Positions 1 through 9,766 of a stretch of 37,883 nucleotides of DNA are shown here, in pieces. The position numbers and the translations under genes are program-made. The DNA is taken from the NCBI GenBank assembly GCA_009909085.1, contig JAAANX010000177.1:1-37883 (forward strand). Direction: 5' to 3'. Source of the DNA: Cyanobacteria bacterium GSL.Bin1. GTDB lineage: Bacteria > Cyanobacteriota > Cyanobacteriia > Cyanobacteriales > Rubidibacteraceae. The stretch's first letter is position 1; each line of letters begins with the position of its first letter. The notes under the pieces are model-generated. The model was given only the letters and a program-made list of their open reading frames with translations. It did not search any database and had not been told where the DNA came from.

Positions 1-120
1 GCCCTCCAGGAGGTGCAAGGATTTTGTCCAATTTTACCCCATTTCTGCGCGTTAAAGAACCTCTTGAAGGGACTCAAACCTTGATCAGTCCTGATTTCTA
101 GATTAATTCAGCAAGCCCTA
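1..120. mobile_element. probable insertion-sequence end
   Basis: The receptor reading frame that runs leftward on the minus strand loses all similarity to its intact paralogue at about position 118-121, just where the paralogue continues with YEIGLRG. The sequence beyond, read on the minus strand, begins TAGGGCTTGCTGAATTAA, which resembles terminal inverted repeats of cyanobacterial insertion sequences. A plus-strand frame is open from position 3 to a TAG at 99-101 and could be the last residues of a transposase. The opposite end and any target duplication lie outside the window, so the family cannot be named. This is an inference from the abrupt homology break. Confidence 0.4.
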
Positions 121-2163
121 ATTATCAACGATGATCGGCTGGGTAACATCAATACTTTCATCCACAACCACCGGTCGTGCATTAACAGAAAAAGGCAAGA
201 AGCGCAGGAAACGTCGGAAGTCTGGTGCAGAGAAGCCTTGAGCAAAATTAGCAAAGACACTGACTTCCTCAGTGACATCATAAATGGCTCCCACATTAAA
301 GACTACATCATCAAAACTAACGTCACCGCCGGTTACTTCATCAGGAATCGCAGCGCCAGCAAAATCAATATCTCCCAAGACATTAAAGTCATCGACTGAC
401 ATATTGAATCGTTCAAAGCGTAAGCCCCCACTGAGCGCAAGCTCTTCTGTCGCTTGCCAATCCAACTGGCCAAAGGCACCAAAGGTTTCTAAATCATAAG
501 GCGGAGAAAAGAATTCCTCATCCACCTTAATAAATTCATTGCTACCACTGTTATCAAAGACACCAGGGTCAAAAATTTCTAAGGGTTGTTCAATGGATTC
601 ATCCGCGTAATCTACGCCCCACAGTACATCCAAATTACTCGTTAAAGGCGTTTCAATGTCTAGACGAGCACCAACTTTTTCCGATTCCGTTACTGTTCGC
701 GAAACCGATTCAAAAATGGTAGCTCGGTTATCGACTGGAATAGTGAGGGTTGTGGACTCCTTATAAAAAGCTTGTAAATCAAGTTGACTGCCACCAAGAT
801 CGTCATGGGAGTAATTTAAACTCAGTGTTAAGTCCTCGCGACCGGGTAAATCCTCCAGTTCCAATTCTCCCGATGTTTCTAGAGGTCGGGCTTTGGTTCG
901 TTCATCAAGATCATCCACACTGGGATCAGAAATTGTGGGCGGGTCTTGTTTATCATCAAAATAATTAACCGTTAACTGTAAGCGCTGGTCTGGCGTGAAA
1001 TCAACACCGGCTTTGGCAAGGATATTAAACGTTTCTAAATTATCTAATCCTTGTGAGCGACCGACAGGAATAATATCTCCCTCCGCATCAAAGCTATTAC
1101 CCGTTTCTTCGTATGAGGCGGCAAGCAGATAATCAAATTGCCCAACTTGACCGGAGAAAAATTGTTCGACCCCTGCACCGAAACTCTGCTCAAAATCCGA
1201 GAGAGACAGGCGAGGACCAATCGAGACCTTAGTCCGAGCAGTAAACACTTCTTCTGGTTGACGGGTAATAATATTAATAATGCCACCACTGGCTTCTGCC
1301 CCATAAATTGAACTGGGACCGCGCACGACTTCCACCTGTTCCAAGGCATTAGGGGCAATACTGCGTAAATCTTGGAAGACGCTAAGGTTACTATCCACAG
1401 GAACGCCATCAATTAAGACAGAGGGTTCCCGACCGCGCAACGATTGAGCCCGATTGGAGGCACTTTGGCTAGGCGGACCCAATCCTGGAACAGTATTCCC
1501 AAGAATATCAGGAAGGTTATTCGAGAGTTGCGATTATTGTTCAATTTCTTCTCGATTAACAACGGTTGTAGAACGGGGAATGTCCCTAGGATCTTCTTCA
1601 GTTCGGGTTGCAGTTACCACCAGTTCAATAACACCGTCTTCAGTTTCACTTCCTTCTGTTACAGCTGCAGCAGGCGTGGGTTCTGCTTCTGGGGTTGGCG
1701 AAGGAGTGGTTTGGGCTAAACTGCCTTGTTCGGGAAGATTGACAGCTAGTCCTTGCGCCGTTGACTCAATATTCACTTTGGGAAGAGTGGTTGCCCCAAG
1801 GATAATGACGCGAACACTGTTAGGATATTTCTGAATTACCCTAATTTCAGCAATTTCAACAGATGGGTCGGAGATTTGAATGCTTTCTCCTTCGGCTAAC
1901 TGTAACTGTGTATCAATAATATCGATGAAAAGGGTATCTTCTCCGACTGGCGTCTGGAACGTTTGTAGGGGTTCCTCCGTTGGCGTGATTAGTAAGAGTT
2001 GGAGGTTATTCTCACCTGTGCTATTGACTTGAATGTCAGTAACCGGAGAGGGAGCCGCATGAACAACACTGGTTACTAACATTGATGTAATAGGAATTAC
2101 GGCATAACCAAGAAGGGATTTTTGAATCAGATTCACTGTTATCTTATTAAAAGTTAGTATCAA
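118..2163 (-). pseudogene. AMIN-domain TonB-dependent receptor, disrupted
   Basis: This is a paralogue of the intact receptor at 6996-9671, an outer-membrane protein that would import a ferric siderophore. The N-terminal part (1534-2163) has a signal-like segment, an AMIN domain, a Pro/Glu/Thr-rich linker and the TonB-box-like stretch ELVVTATRTEE. It stops at a TAA at 1534-1536, right after EEIEQ. The frame continues without a shift as the plug and early barrel down to 118. The paralogue reads EEIEQQSR at this point, so a single CAA to TAA change explains the break. A second lesion removes the rest of the barrel at about 118, where an IS end seems to abut. Likely non-functional. The start is uncertain: TTG at 2163, or GTG at 2133, which gives a better signal peptide. 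Confidence 0.85.
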
Positions 2164-2321
2164 TTATTGGTTGTCACAGTCTATCACTATATCACTTGAG
2201 AAATCTTTTTAATAATAAAAATCAAATGGGTTGAACTTTACGGAGTAACGCTGAGTTGAGAGACTCTAAAAAAAGTAAGCAGTGACTTAGTTTTAGGACT
2301 TTGTAGATTCCGTTGACTGAA

Positions 2322-3050
2322 TCAGGAATTTGATAATTGTTTGCTGAGGTACTTGAGAAGACGCGGTTCTGCTGAGTGGAGGAAAAAGTGATTCCCGGGA
2401 AAAGTTTTCTTGGTGAAATCGGCGCTGGTGTGTTCGCGCCATCCTTTTAAGCCGCCTTTGCGACTGGCAGGATCGCGCCACCCGCCAAAAGCAGTAATGG
2501 GACAGGGAAGGGGGGTTTGTTCGGTGTACTGGTAGGTTTCACATACGGCAAAATCTGCACGTAAAATGGGCAACATCAGTTGCATCATTTCTGGATCATC
2601 AAGAATAGTAGAAGATGTCCCTTTTAACCAGCGCAATTTCTCAATCAGTTCTTCATCGGGGAGGTTATAGCTAGGGGGATCATCTTCAGGGAATTGGGGG
2701 GCACGACGACCAGAAACGAAAAGATGAGTGGGTAACGGTTGACCTTCATCGCGCAAGGTGCGAGTCAGTTCAAAGGCAATTAAAGCCCCCATGCTGTGAC
2801 CGAAGAAGGCAAAGGGTTTGTCCAGATAAGGAGTAATGATCGGAATAAGTGCGCTGACCAATTTGTTTAAGTCAGTAAAAGGGGTTTCTTTGCGCCGTCG
2901 TCCATGTCCAGGGAGTTCAGCCGGACAGAGTTCGACTGTATCCGAGAAATGATTAGACCAATTGCGAAAAATTTGGGCGCTTCCCCCGGCATAAGGGAAG
3001 CAAAACAAACGCAGGGTTGCTTGTGGATTAGATGGGAGAGGCTTAAACAT
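2322..3050 (-). CDS. type II thioesterase
   Basis: A 242-residue alpha/beta hydrolase of the GrsT/external thioesterase family, which clears misprimed or stalled acyl groups from carrier proteins of NRPS and PKS lines. The family's opening FCFPYAGGSA is at residues 16-25 and PAELPGHGRR follows at 43-52. The nucleophile elbow GHSMG puts the catalytic Ser at about 86, with Asp about 193 (GGWRDP) and His about 221 (GNHFF). Length is normal for the family. It lies downstream of the binding protein and exporter genes on the same strand, with 182 bp between it and the exporter, so it belongs to the siderophore locus. It is the only thioesterase here and, being free-standing, is not an obvious chain-release domain. 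Confidence 0.92.
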   Translation of the reverse strand: MFKPLPSNPQATLRLFCFPYAGGSAQIFRNWSNHFSDTVELCPAELPGHGRRRKETPFTDLNKLVSALIPIITPYLDKPFAFFGHSMGALIAFELTRTLRDEGQPLPTHLFVSGRRAPQFPEDDPPSYNLPDEELIEKLRWLKGTSSTILDDPEMMQLMLPILRADFAVCETYQYTEQTPLPCPITAFGGWRDPASRKGGLKGWREHTSADFTKKTFPGNHFFLHSAEPRLLKYLSKQLSNS

Positions 3051-3232
3051 GGAGATTGGTGGAACTGCACAAATTATTATAATCAGCGATAGTAATTATA
3101 GAGTTAGCAGTTTGATCATCCTTGCCGTCTAGTTTTACTTACTGTTTGTGTCTGTTGCTAACGCTGCTTCAGAAACCATAACTGGAACGATCAGAGTAAC
3201 ATTACTAACAAAAGGGAGGAGATTTCTTCGAG

Positions 3233-4516
3233 TTAATATCGCTCCCATCCCAAGACTGTTTCCCATCGACGGCAAACAAACTGACCACTAATTCCCACTA
3301 ACAGCAAACCAACTGAGCACAATACATACAGTAAAGCCATTCCTGCTCCTTCCCTGGTGCCAAAGATAGTTCCCAATAAAGGCGTTAAACTTCCCCCTTC
3401 CATCATGGCCGGTTCAAAGACTTGATCGGCTAAGGGACCTGCTAAGGCTACTCCAACCGCAGAAGTTAACTGCATAGAGAGAGAACGTACGGAAAAGACC
3501 CGCCCTTGAGCCTTTGGATTCACTTCGTTAAGCCAAATGGTTGCATGAGAACTATTCATCAAAGGAAAATTAAGAGAGGAGCCAAATTGGGCAACTAACC
3601 AAATCCATGGCACTTGTCCCAAGCCCAAAATCACTTTAAAGATGCCAGCCCCCATCATTCCTGAAAATAAAGCCTTCAGTTTCTGGGTGGGAGCGCCCCG
3701 AGTACTCAGAATAGTTGCACTCAATACGCCAGCAATGCCAGCAGCAGAATGAATCCAACCCAAAACTGTTGTATTGTTATCCGTACGGGCTAAAATCATG
3801 GGTCGTAGTAACACTCTTCCTAAATCATGGAGAAATTTAAATAGCAACCGAATCAGCAACAAGGTTGTCAACCCACGATGGTTGAGGAGATAGCGGATGC
3901 CATAACTGAAACGTTGCCAAAAGGATTCGGAAGGAGAAGGTTCGGTTTCGGTGGTCGAAGGTTGCGGAATGGGTTGGGTGATTAAGGTGACAATTGCGAA
4001 GCTAAACGTAGCAAGATCAATGACGATAATTCCGGTTAATCCGATTAAAGGATAAAGCGCACCTGCTAGCGCCGGCGCCATTATAGAAGAACCATAGTTA
4101 AATGTGGAATTCATACTCGTTGCCCGCGAATACTGGTTAGGAGGCACTAGCATAGCAACTGAAGTGGAGTAGGAAAGCCCCTGTAGTAAGCGAAAGCCAC
4201 TATTCACTGCTGCTGTTAGGTAAATATGCCAAATTTGTAGTACCTCCAGCCAAAACAAAATCCCTAAAACCATGGTTGAAAGGGCAGTCACACAATTACC
4301 CAAGATCATGAGATATTTACGAGGGTAGCGATCAACCAGCACCCCTGCATAGAGACTCAAAGCAATGCGGGGCAGTTGGGATGCGAGACCAACCCAAGCC
4401 ATAGCGGTAACTGAGTGGGTGAGTTCCCATACCCAAATACTGATGGCAAAGTTGGTCATCTGACTGCCGATGGTGGAGATGAGTTGACCAAACCAAATAA
4501 TAATAAAAGTACGCAT
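3233..4516 (-). CDS. MFS transporter, probable siderophore exporter
   Basis: A 427-residue inner-membrane protein with about 12 hydrophobic segments, of the EntS-like MFS type found next to siderophore synthetases. After the second helix comes the MFS loop motif (VLVDRYPRKYLM). It is a clear paralogue of the exporter at 25426-26763: both begin RTF...IW.GQ, share WVWE, DR.PRK and GPLAD.VFEPAM, and end with FGT.EG.GMAL. It lies 89 bp downstream of the binding-protein gene and upstream of the thioesterase. The ATG at 4514-4516 is used. Exporting the mature siderophore is inferred from context; import across the inner membrane is possible but less usual for this family. Confidence 0.88.
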   Translation of the reverse strand: MRTFIIIWFGQLISTIGSQMTNFAISIWVWELTHSVTAMAWVGLASQLPRIALSLYAGVLVDRYPRKYLMILGNCVTALSTMVLGILFWLEVLQIWHIYLTAAVNSGFRLLQGLSYSTSVAMLVPPNQYSRATSMNSTFNYGSSIMAPALAGALYPLIGLTGIIVIDLATFSFAIVTLITQPIPQPSTTETEPSPSESFWQRFSYGIRYLLNHRGLTTLLLIRLLFKFLHDLGRVLLRPMILARTDNNTTVLGWIHSAAGIAGVLSATILSTRGAPTQKLKALFSGMMGAGIFKVILGLGQVPWIWLVAQFGSSLNFPLMNSSHATIWLNEVNPKAQGRVFSVRSLSMQLTSAVGVALAGPLADQVFEPAMMEGGSLTPLLGTIFGTREGAGMALLYVLCSVGLLLVGISGQFVCRRWETVLGWERY

Positions 4517-4605
4517 TAATTGTGGCTATTTTTGAGGTATTAAATAGCTTATTTTGAAATTTACCGAAATATGGTTTGTAAAAGAAATAATATGAGAATT
4601 TTCAA

Positions 4606-5538
4606 TTAATCCAGTAAATATTTAAACAGGTCATCAATAAAAAGATGAGCAGACAAAATTCCAGAACCACGGTTACTTAATTCATAAACTCTCTCTTGTT
4701 GTACGGCTTTCAATTTTGACCATAACGGATGGTTCGTTACTCGCTCTTTGATAGACTCATCATCTTCTGTAAACAAAATAACGTCAGCGTCATTTAATTG
4801 GGGAATTTGTTCAAAACTAACATTTTCATAAGACTTATTTTTAGCTTGTATCTTTGGACGAGAAATGCCTGCATCCTCTAGGATTAACCCCCGAAATGAC
4901 TCTTTCATATAAAAGCGAAGATTAGAGGGTCGAAAACGAACGATAGCAACTTTGATATGATTAATCTTTTCTCCCATTTCTGCTTGAAGTTTTTCAAGTC
5001 GTTGATAATATTCCTCCATGACTTGTTCACCTTGTTCAGGTTTTCCGAGGGCTTCAGCATGCTTGGCCAAGTTCTCTTTCCAATGACCTCCTGTTCCTTC
5101 TGTAAAAACAGTTGGCGCAATTTGGGATAGCTTACTATAGACATCTTCCTGCCAATCTTTGTTACCTAAAATTAAATCGGGTTCTAGGGACAAGATTTTT
5201 TCTAGATTGGGTTGAGTGGTATGACCAACATTAGTTAATTTTTGTACTTTTGATCTTACTTCTACTGGGAAATCAGGATTCACTAAAACCGTATCTGTAG
5301 TTGCGCCACCAACTAGTGGAGCATTTAAGGTAATGCTATGCTCTAAAGCGCTACTATCAATGGCAACAACTCGCTTGGGCTCTTGTGGCACTTCAGTTGT
5401 TCCCATCGCGTGTTCAATGGTCCGGGTTTCTTGTCCATCTAATGATGATTCAGATTGAAGCGAACCACAAGCAACAAAGAAAACTGTTGTTATTGTTAGG
5501 AAAAGATATTTCCAAAGCTTATTGCTAAATAAAATCAT
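4606..5538 (-). CDS. ferric-siderophore ABC binding lipoprotein (FecB/FhuD type)
   Basis: A 310-residue type III periplasmic binding protein. A short hydrophobic signal ends in FFVAC, so Cys24 is the probable lipidated residue. Family features are TTEVPQEPKRVVAIDSSALEHSITL near the start, then NLEKILSLEPDLILGN, KLSQIAPTVF, and DDLFKYLLD at the end. It would hand an iron-siderophore complex from the outer-membrane receptor to an inner-membrane permease. No FecCD-type permease or ATPase gene is in the window, so those must be elsewhere. It is paralogous to the protein at 24440-25429 and forms one of two receptor/binding protein/exporter cassettes. Confidence 0.9.
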   Translation of the reverse strand: MILFSNKLWKYLFLTITTVFFVACGSLQSESSLDGQETRTIEHAMGTTEVPQEPKRVVAIDSSALEHSITLNAPLVGGATTDTVLVNPDFPVEVRSKVQKLTNVGHTTQPNLEKILSLEPDLILGNKDWQEDVYSKLSQIAPTVFTEGTGGHWKENLAKHAEALGKPEQGEQVMEEYYQRLEKLQAEMGEKINHIKVAIVRFRPSNLRFYMKESFRGLILEDAGISRPKIQAKNKSYENVSFEQIPQLNDADVILFTEDDESIKERVTNHPLWSKLKAVQQERVYELSNRGSGILSAHLFIDDLFKYLLD

Positions 5539-5625
5539 TGTTTTTGATAGTTTAATTACCTTAATTGGGAGTTAACTGGCTTATGGATTAAGTTGACATT
5601 GTGAGCTATGTTTAATGATTGCCAA

Positions 5626-6837
5626 TCAACTATGGACGTACTGTCTTAAATATTTTCTAAAGCGCATTTTCTTTAAGGTAAAGTTTCGTTTGATATTAGA
5701 AATGGATGAATTACTCATTTTTACCTTTAACTTTTGAATTGACTGTTCAAGTTCATTTATCTCAGCTGTCGATAGCCCCAATCTGGTATTATAAAGCGAG
5801 TTATACCATTCATAAATTTGATTAGCAACGTTAATTCTAGTCGAAAATTGTTGAAAAATTTTTTCTCGATGGTTAAGGATACTATGATAGTAATTCAAAT
5901 ATTCTTCTTCACTCATGTTAGAAAGAAAAATAATTAAGTCTTTATAACTATCAAAATCTGACATTGAAATATAACAACTTAGTGGAATATAATCCGATAC
6001 TTTTTGGGTTCCCAAATAAACAGGAACTGTGGGAATTAAGAAAGAATCCAATATTTTTTCTGAGATATAAGTATCTAAGATTGCTGTGTCAATAATTAAA
6101 TTAAATTTATATTTAGATAAAATGACGTATTTTTGATCAAATGGTTGAATTGGACCACGATAGTTGGGAAGTAATGGCGACCATCCTTCTCGCCCATAGA
6201 TATCAACATCACTATATCGAGCTAATTCTCGACGAGCTTCTCGCGCTGTTTCTCCATCTATTCCATATTGTTTAAAGTCTTCTTTAGTTTGTTGATAACC
6301 AGGTCTTATTCTATTATTAGCAATCATACAGGCTAATCGGTTTCTTGTAGCTGGATAGTTAAAAATATGATATAAATAACTATCGTAAACCATAGTGGAA
6401 AATTTTATGTTTTTATTATTAATAATTTTGTCAGCATAAGTTAAAGCTAAATCAAAATTGCTGTTTAGCCAATCTAAATCAAATTTTTTAGGGATATAGG
6501 GATCATAATGACGAAGTACAATGGGAGTTTTTTCTTTATATTTTGATATAATTTCTTGATTCTTATGATATAAATCCTCATTAGTTATACTAGGAATTAG
6601 ATAAATGATAGAATTCTCTAATTTATTGATCAATTCATGATTAACATATCCATTGTATAAATTAAAATACTTAGACATTAAGTGAAAGTGATGCCGTCTT
6701 GCAATATAAAGGCGAGTGACATTATCCTGCTCCATTTCATTTAACTGAGAAACAATTGCTAGATCGTTGTTTACTTGATTTTCATTACAGATGTAAAAGA
6801 TATTAATTTTTTGTTCACTACTATCGTTTTTAACCAT
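5626..6837 (-). CDS. glycosyltransferase family 10 (fucosyltransferase-like)
   Basis: A 403-residue protein. The C-terminal half carries the alpha-1,3-fucosyltransferase signature: SKYKFNLIID at about 241-250, then YISEKILDSFLIPTVPVYLG at 257-276, followed by DYIP and a DFDSYKDL helix. The usual glutamate-asparagine residues after the FNL motif are replaced by IIDTAI, so donor specificity is uncertain. The N-terminal half is family-poor but has DIYGREGW at 212-219. The gene is markedly AT-rich compared with its neighbours. It sits between the TonB receptor and its binding protein, an unusual place for a sugar transferase. It may modify a surface glycan or the siderophore; neither is shown by the sequence. 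Confidence 0.75.
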   Translation of the reverse strand: MVKNDSSEQKINIFYICNENQVNNDLAIVSQLNEMEQDNVTRLYIARRHHFHLMSKYFNLYNGYVNHELINKLENSIIYLIPSITNEDLYHKNQEIISKYKEKTPIVLRHYDPYIPKKFDLDWLNSNFDLALTYADKIINNKNIKFSTMVYDSYLYHIFNYPATRNRLACMIANNRIRPGYQQTKEDFKQYGIDGETAREARRELARYSDVDIYGREGWSPLLPNYRGPIQPFDQKYVILSKYKFNLIIDTAILDTYISEKILDSFLIPTVPVYLGTQKVSDYIPLSCYISMSDFDSYKDLIIFLSNMSEEEYLNYYHSILNHREKIFQQFSTRINVANQIYEWYNSLYNTRLGLSTAEINELEQSIQKLKVKMSNSSISNIKRNFTLKKMRFRKYLRQYVHS

Positions 6838-6874
6838 ATTTAAACTTCTAAAAAATTAGCTTATTAAAGCAAAA

Positions 6875-6929
6875 GCTACAGATTACGAGAAATTCACTTA
6901 ATCTTATAAGAAAAATCATAATCTGTAGC
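6875..6929. repeat. perfect 11-bp inverted repeat between receptor and glycosyltransferase
   Basis: GCTACAGATTA at 6875-6885 is matched by its reverse complement TAATCTGTAGC at 6919-6929 across a 33-base AT-rich spacer. It lies in the 158-bp gap between the receptor stop (6996) and the start of the glycosyltransferase (6837). In RNA it would form a long-looped hairpin that could attenuate or process the operon transcript. There is no convincing U-tract next to it, so a simple intrinsic terminator is not supported. It could also be the scar of an inserted element. Confidence 0.5.
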
Positions 6930-6995
6930 CTAAAATAGTTGATGGTATTTGTCCGATTAAGTAAATCTAACTAGGAAGAAGTTTTGACAATTCTT

Positions 6996-9671
6996 TTACC
7001 AGTCAAATGAGTAGTTAACAGTTAATGTGGTACCTGGCGCTGCGGCACGAACGCCAAACCCATCATTATCTTCAGTTTGTCGATCAAATACGATGAATTG
7101 ATTATTAAAGATATTTTCAATGGCAAGTTGCAGTTGACCGGGACCCACATCAATGTCGCTAATTAAATCGAATACAACATAGCTATCTGTATCAAAGCTC
7201 GCTATCTCATTATCTACTTCCCGTCCAGCAACCCAAAGCATTTGGAGACGATTGCGCCAACCAGGGGTAGTTTGATTTTCAACATAAGCCGTCACTTTCA
7301 TTGGTTGAATATCTCTTAATCCCAGCCGTAGAAACTCACCATCATCATTACGATCAACTTCTCCTTCATTCCAACTAACAATACTTCCTAGTTGCCAATT
7401 GTCACTGGGTTGCCAATCTACCTGCGCCTCTAATCCCCAAGTCCGTTTTGGCGCACGAAATTGTCGGAGAAATCCTGTTTCAGGATCACGTTCAAGTCCT
7501 ATTCCCAAATCAGAGGTTGTATAGAAACCAGCGATTGAGGCTTGCACTCTGTCCCAATTTCCCCGTAAACCAATTTCGTATTGGTCAATCACTTGAGGTT
7601 GAAGCCGATCAAGATCTTCGTCAACACTTAAGCCACCGCGAAGAGCGCGACGGAAATCAGGAATTTGAAAACCTTGAGCAAAGCTAGCAAAAGCATTGAG
7701 ATTATCAGTAACATCAACTGTCGTACCAATGTTAAAGACGGTGTCATTAAAGCTACGCTCACTGGCAGAAATTAGTTCCCCTAAAAATTCATCTGGGTCA
7801 CGACTTCCTTCAAAGAGAACATCACTATTTAAAGGTCGAAAATCATTATTCGCAACGGTAACATTTTCAAAGCGAAGACCGCCCCTCAGATTCCAATCTT
7901 CGGTAACTTCCCAAGCTAGTTGTGCGAAAGCGCCAAAGCTACCAATTTTAGCAACTGGAGTATCATCAGCAGTTGGTGTGAATACTTCTTCAAAATTGAT
8001 ACCTGGTCCAGGATTAGTATCCTCTAAAATATTTAAGTCTTGATTAATATCCCCCTGTCTATCATAATCAACCCCCCAAAACAAGTTTAATTGATCTTCT
8101 TGGGCAAGGGGTGTTTCAATGCCTAAGCGACCCCCCCATCGTTCTAAATCATTAGTACTTTGAAATGGTATAGGACGGCTTCCAATTTCTTGGTCTGGAA
8201 GAGATAAAGAACCAGTTCCAGTCCGAGTCTTAACGTTGCGATAAAATAACTGGGCATCAACCTCGCTTCCGAGCAAGTCATCGTTATTATAGCTAAGGTT
8301 AAGAACAGTATTGGAAGTTCCTGGGTCTTCCTCAAACTCTAGACCACCTTCAACTTCTACAGCACGAGCTTTTTCATCTTCAGAAATATTCGTATCACCG
8401 ACAAAATCACTGGTATTATCTTGATCTAGATGACTTACTGTTAATTGGAGGCGTTGGTCAGGACTAATATCCCAGCCTAATTTTCCCATAATGTTCAAGG
8501 TATTTGCTTCAGAAGCAAGGGAAGCAAAGTCACTAAATGCACTTTTCGGAACGCGATCTCCTTCTGCATCAAAGAAAGCTCCGATATCTTCAAATGAAGA
8601 AGTAATCAGATAGTCAACATCGCCTAAATCCCCACTGAGAGTTTGTTCTAAGGTTAAACCAAGGCTGTCGCTTTCTAGAAAATTACTCAAAGACCCTCGA
8701 AACCCGACTTTAGAATTAGCACTAAAGGGCAAGCCAGTTGATGAACGAGTAATAATATTAATAACGCCACCAGAGGCATTGCCCCCATAAATAGCCGTGG
8801 GACCCCGAACCACTTCAATTTTTTCAACAGCAGAAGGAGCAATGGTTCTCAGGGGACTGGCGAATCCTTGGTTGGTACTTTGAGGAACGCCATCAATTAA
8901 AACTGTAAAGCCACGACCCCGCAATGATTGAGTATTAACAGAATTAATGCTCTGATTGGGCGGCGCAAATCCGGGAAGGGTTTTCCCTAAAATATCACTA
9001 ATATTATTGGTGATTCTTGATTGTTGCTCAATTTCTTCTCGTTCAATCACTGTCACTGAGCGTGGGATATCTATTTGACGTTCCTCAGTGCGAGTGGCGG
9101 TAACAACGAGTTCAATGGGCTCTTGTTCTTGAGGTTGCTCAGTTGAGGGCGGTGTAGGTGCTGGGGGAGTTTCTTCTGCTGGTTCTTGGGCTATTGCCTC
9201 GGAATTCACAGCTAAAGCAACTCCTTGTTCTGTAGCATTGATTTCTGCTGTGGGAACTTCAGTTTCTCCAACTAATCTAACTCGTACCGTGTTGGAGTAT
9301 CGTTGTTCTACTTCTACTAATGCAATTCCAGGGGCTGGATTTTGTTGTTGAAACGTTTCTCCCTCGGGTAAACGGAGCCGACTATTCGTTAAATCAATAA
9401 CTAGGGTTTCTCCGTAGGTCGTGCGAAAAGTTTGCGGTTCTCGACCGGTGCTAGTTTCCAGAAATAGCGTTAAACCTTCCTCGGTTTCTTGTAGCTGTAC
9501 GCCTGTTACTTCCGTTGTGCTTTGAGCTAAATTTTTATTTGTCTCTTTAGCGTTTTTGGCTGATGGCTCGTTAACTGCTACCGCTTTTGTGGGCGAGTAG
9601 AGAAGCAGTAGAGAATAGGTAAGGGTAGCAAGACAAGCGACTTTGGTTGGATTTTGAAGCAATTGTTTCAA
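6996..9671 (-). CDS. AMIN-domain TonB-dependent siderophore receptor
   Basis: The only intact outer-membrane receptor of three in the window (891-899 residues). Order: signal peptide ending near AVA; AMIN domain with PQTFRTTYGETLVIDLTNSRL; a Pro/Glu-rich linker; the TonB-box-like ELVVTATRTEERQ; a plug domain with SLRGRGFTVLIDGVP and VEVVRGPTAIYGG; then a long beta barrel ending in the aromatic residues YSFDW, as expected for a BAM substrate. The start chosen is TTG at 9669-9671, nine bases after a perfect AGGAGG (9681-9686); GTG at 9693-9695 is an in-frame alternative without a ribosome site. Upstream lies a 20-bp-period direct repeat. It heads the minus-strand transport operon and would import the siderophore made here, by inference. 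Confidence 0.92.
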   Translation of the reverse strand: MKQLLQNPTKVACLATLTYSLLLLYSPTKAVAVNEPSAKNAKETNKNLAQSTTEVTGVQLQETEEGLTLFLETSTGREPQTFRTTYGETLVIDLTNSRLRLPEGETFQQQNPAPGIALVEVEQRYSNTVRVRLVGETEVPTAEINATEQGVALAVNSEAIAQEPAEETPPAPTPPSTEQPQEQEPIELVVTATRTEERQIDIPRSVTVIEREEIEQQSRITNNISDILGKTLPGFAPPNQSINSVNTQSLRGRGFTVLIDGVPQSTNQGFASPLRTIAPSAVEKIEVVRGPTAIYGGNASGGVINIITRSSTGLPFSANSKVGFRGSLSNFLESDSLGLTLEQTLSGDLGDVDYLITSSFEDIGAFFDAEGDRVPKSAFSDFASLASEANTLNIMGKLGWDISPDQRLQLTVSHLDQDNTSDFVGDTNISEDEKARAVEVEGGLEFEEDPGTSNTVLNLSYNNDDLLGSEVDAQLFYRNVKTRTGTGSLSLPDQEIGSRPIPFQSTNDLERWGGRLGIETPLAQEDQLNLFWGVDYDRQGDINQDLNILEDTNPGPGINFEEVFTPTADDTPVAKIGSFGAFAQLAWEVTEDWNLRGGLRFENVTVANNDFRPLNSDVLFEGSRDPDEFLGELISASERSFNDTVFNIGTTVDVTDNLNAFASFAQGFQIPDFRRALRGGLSVDEDLDRLQPQVIDQYEIGLRGNWDRVQASIAGFYTTSDLGIGLERDPETGFLRQFRAPKRTWGLEAQVDWQPSDNWQLGSIVSWNEGEVDRNDDGEFLRLGLRDIQPMKVTAYVENQTTPGWRNRLQMLWVAGREVDNEIASFDTDSYVVFDLISDIDVGPGQLQLAIENIFNNQFIVFDRQTEDNDGFGVRAAAPGTTLTVNYSFDW

Positions 9672-9680
9672 GTTAACACT

Positions 9681-9686
9681 CCTCCT
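9681..9686 (-). promoter_or_regulatory. ribosome binding site AGGAGG of the intact receptor
   Basis: A perfect AGGAGG on the minus strand. It falls inside the coding frame if the GTG at 9695 is used, but nine bases before the in-frame TTG at 9671. This spacing favours the TTG as the real start. Confidence 0.6.
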
Positions 9687-9701
9687 CAGGATCACTTTTA
9701 T

Positions 9702-9713
9702 AAATAATTATTT
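9702..9713. promoter_or_regulatory. AT-rich palindrome, possible Fur or promoter element
   Basis: AAATAATTATTT is a perfect 12-bp palindrome 30 to 42 bases upstream of the receptor start. Fur boxes in bacteria are AT-rich inverted repeats at iron-regulated promoters, so the location fits, but the match to a canonical 19-bp box is poor and it could equally be part of a -10 region. Confidence 0.25.
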
Positions 9714-9766
9714 GCAATAGTTAACTGTAAACCACATCTTAAACTGTCCTCCCAAAAGAAGTCTAT

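Noticed and set aside
1044-1412. Long open frame on the minus strand overlapping the broken receptor
   Set aside because: It lies in another frame of a region with clear receptor homology, has no recognisable domain and no ribosome site.
4560-4605. AT-rich stretch before the MFS gene resembling a Fur box
   Set aside because: The match to a canonical inverted repeat is poor and the region is generally AT-rich.
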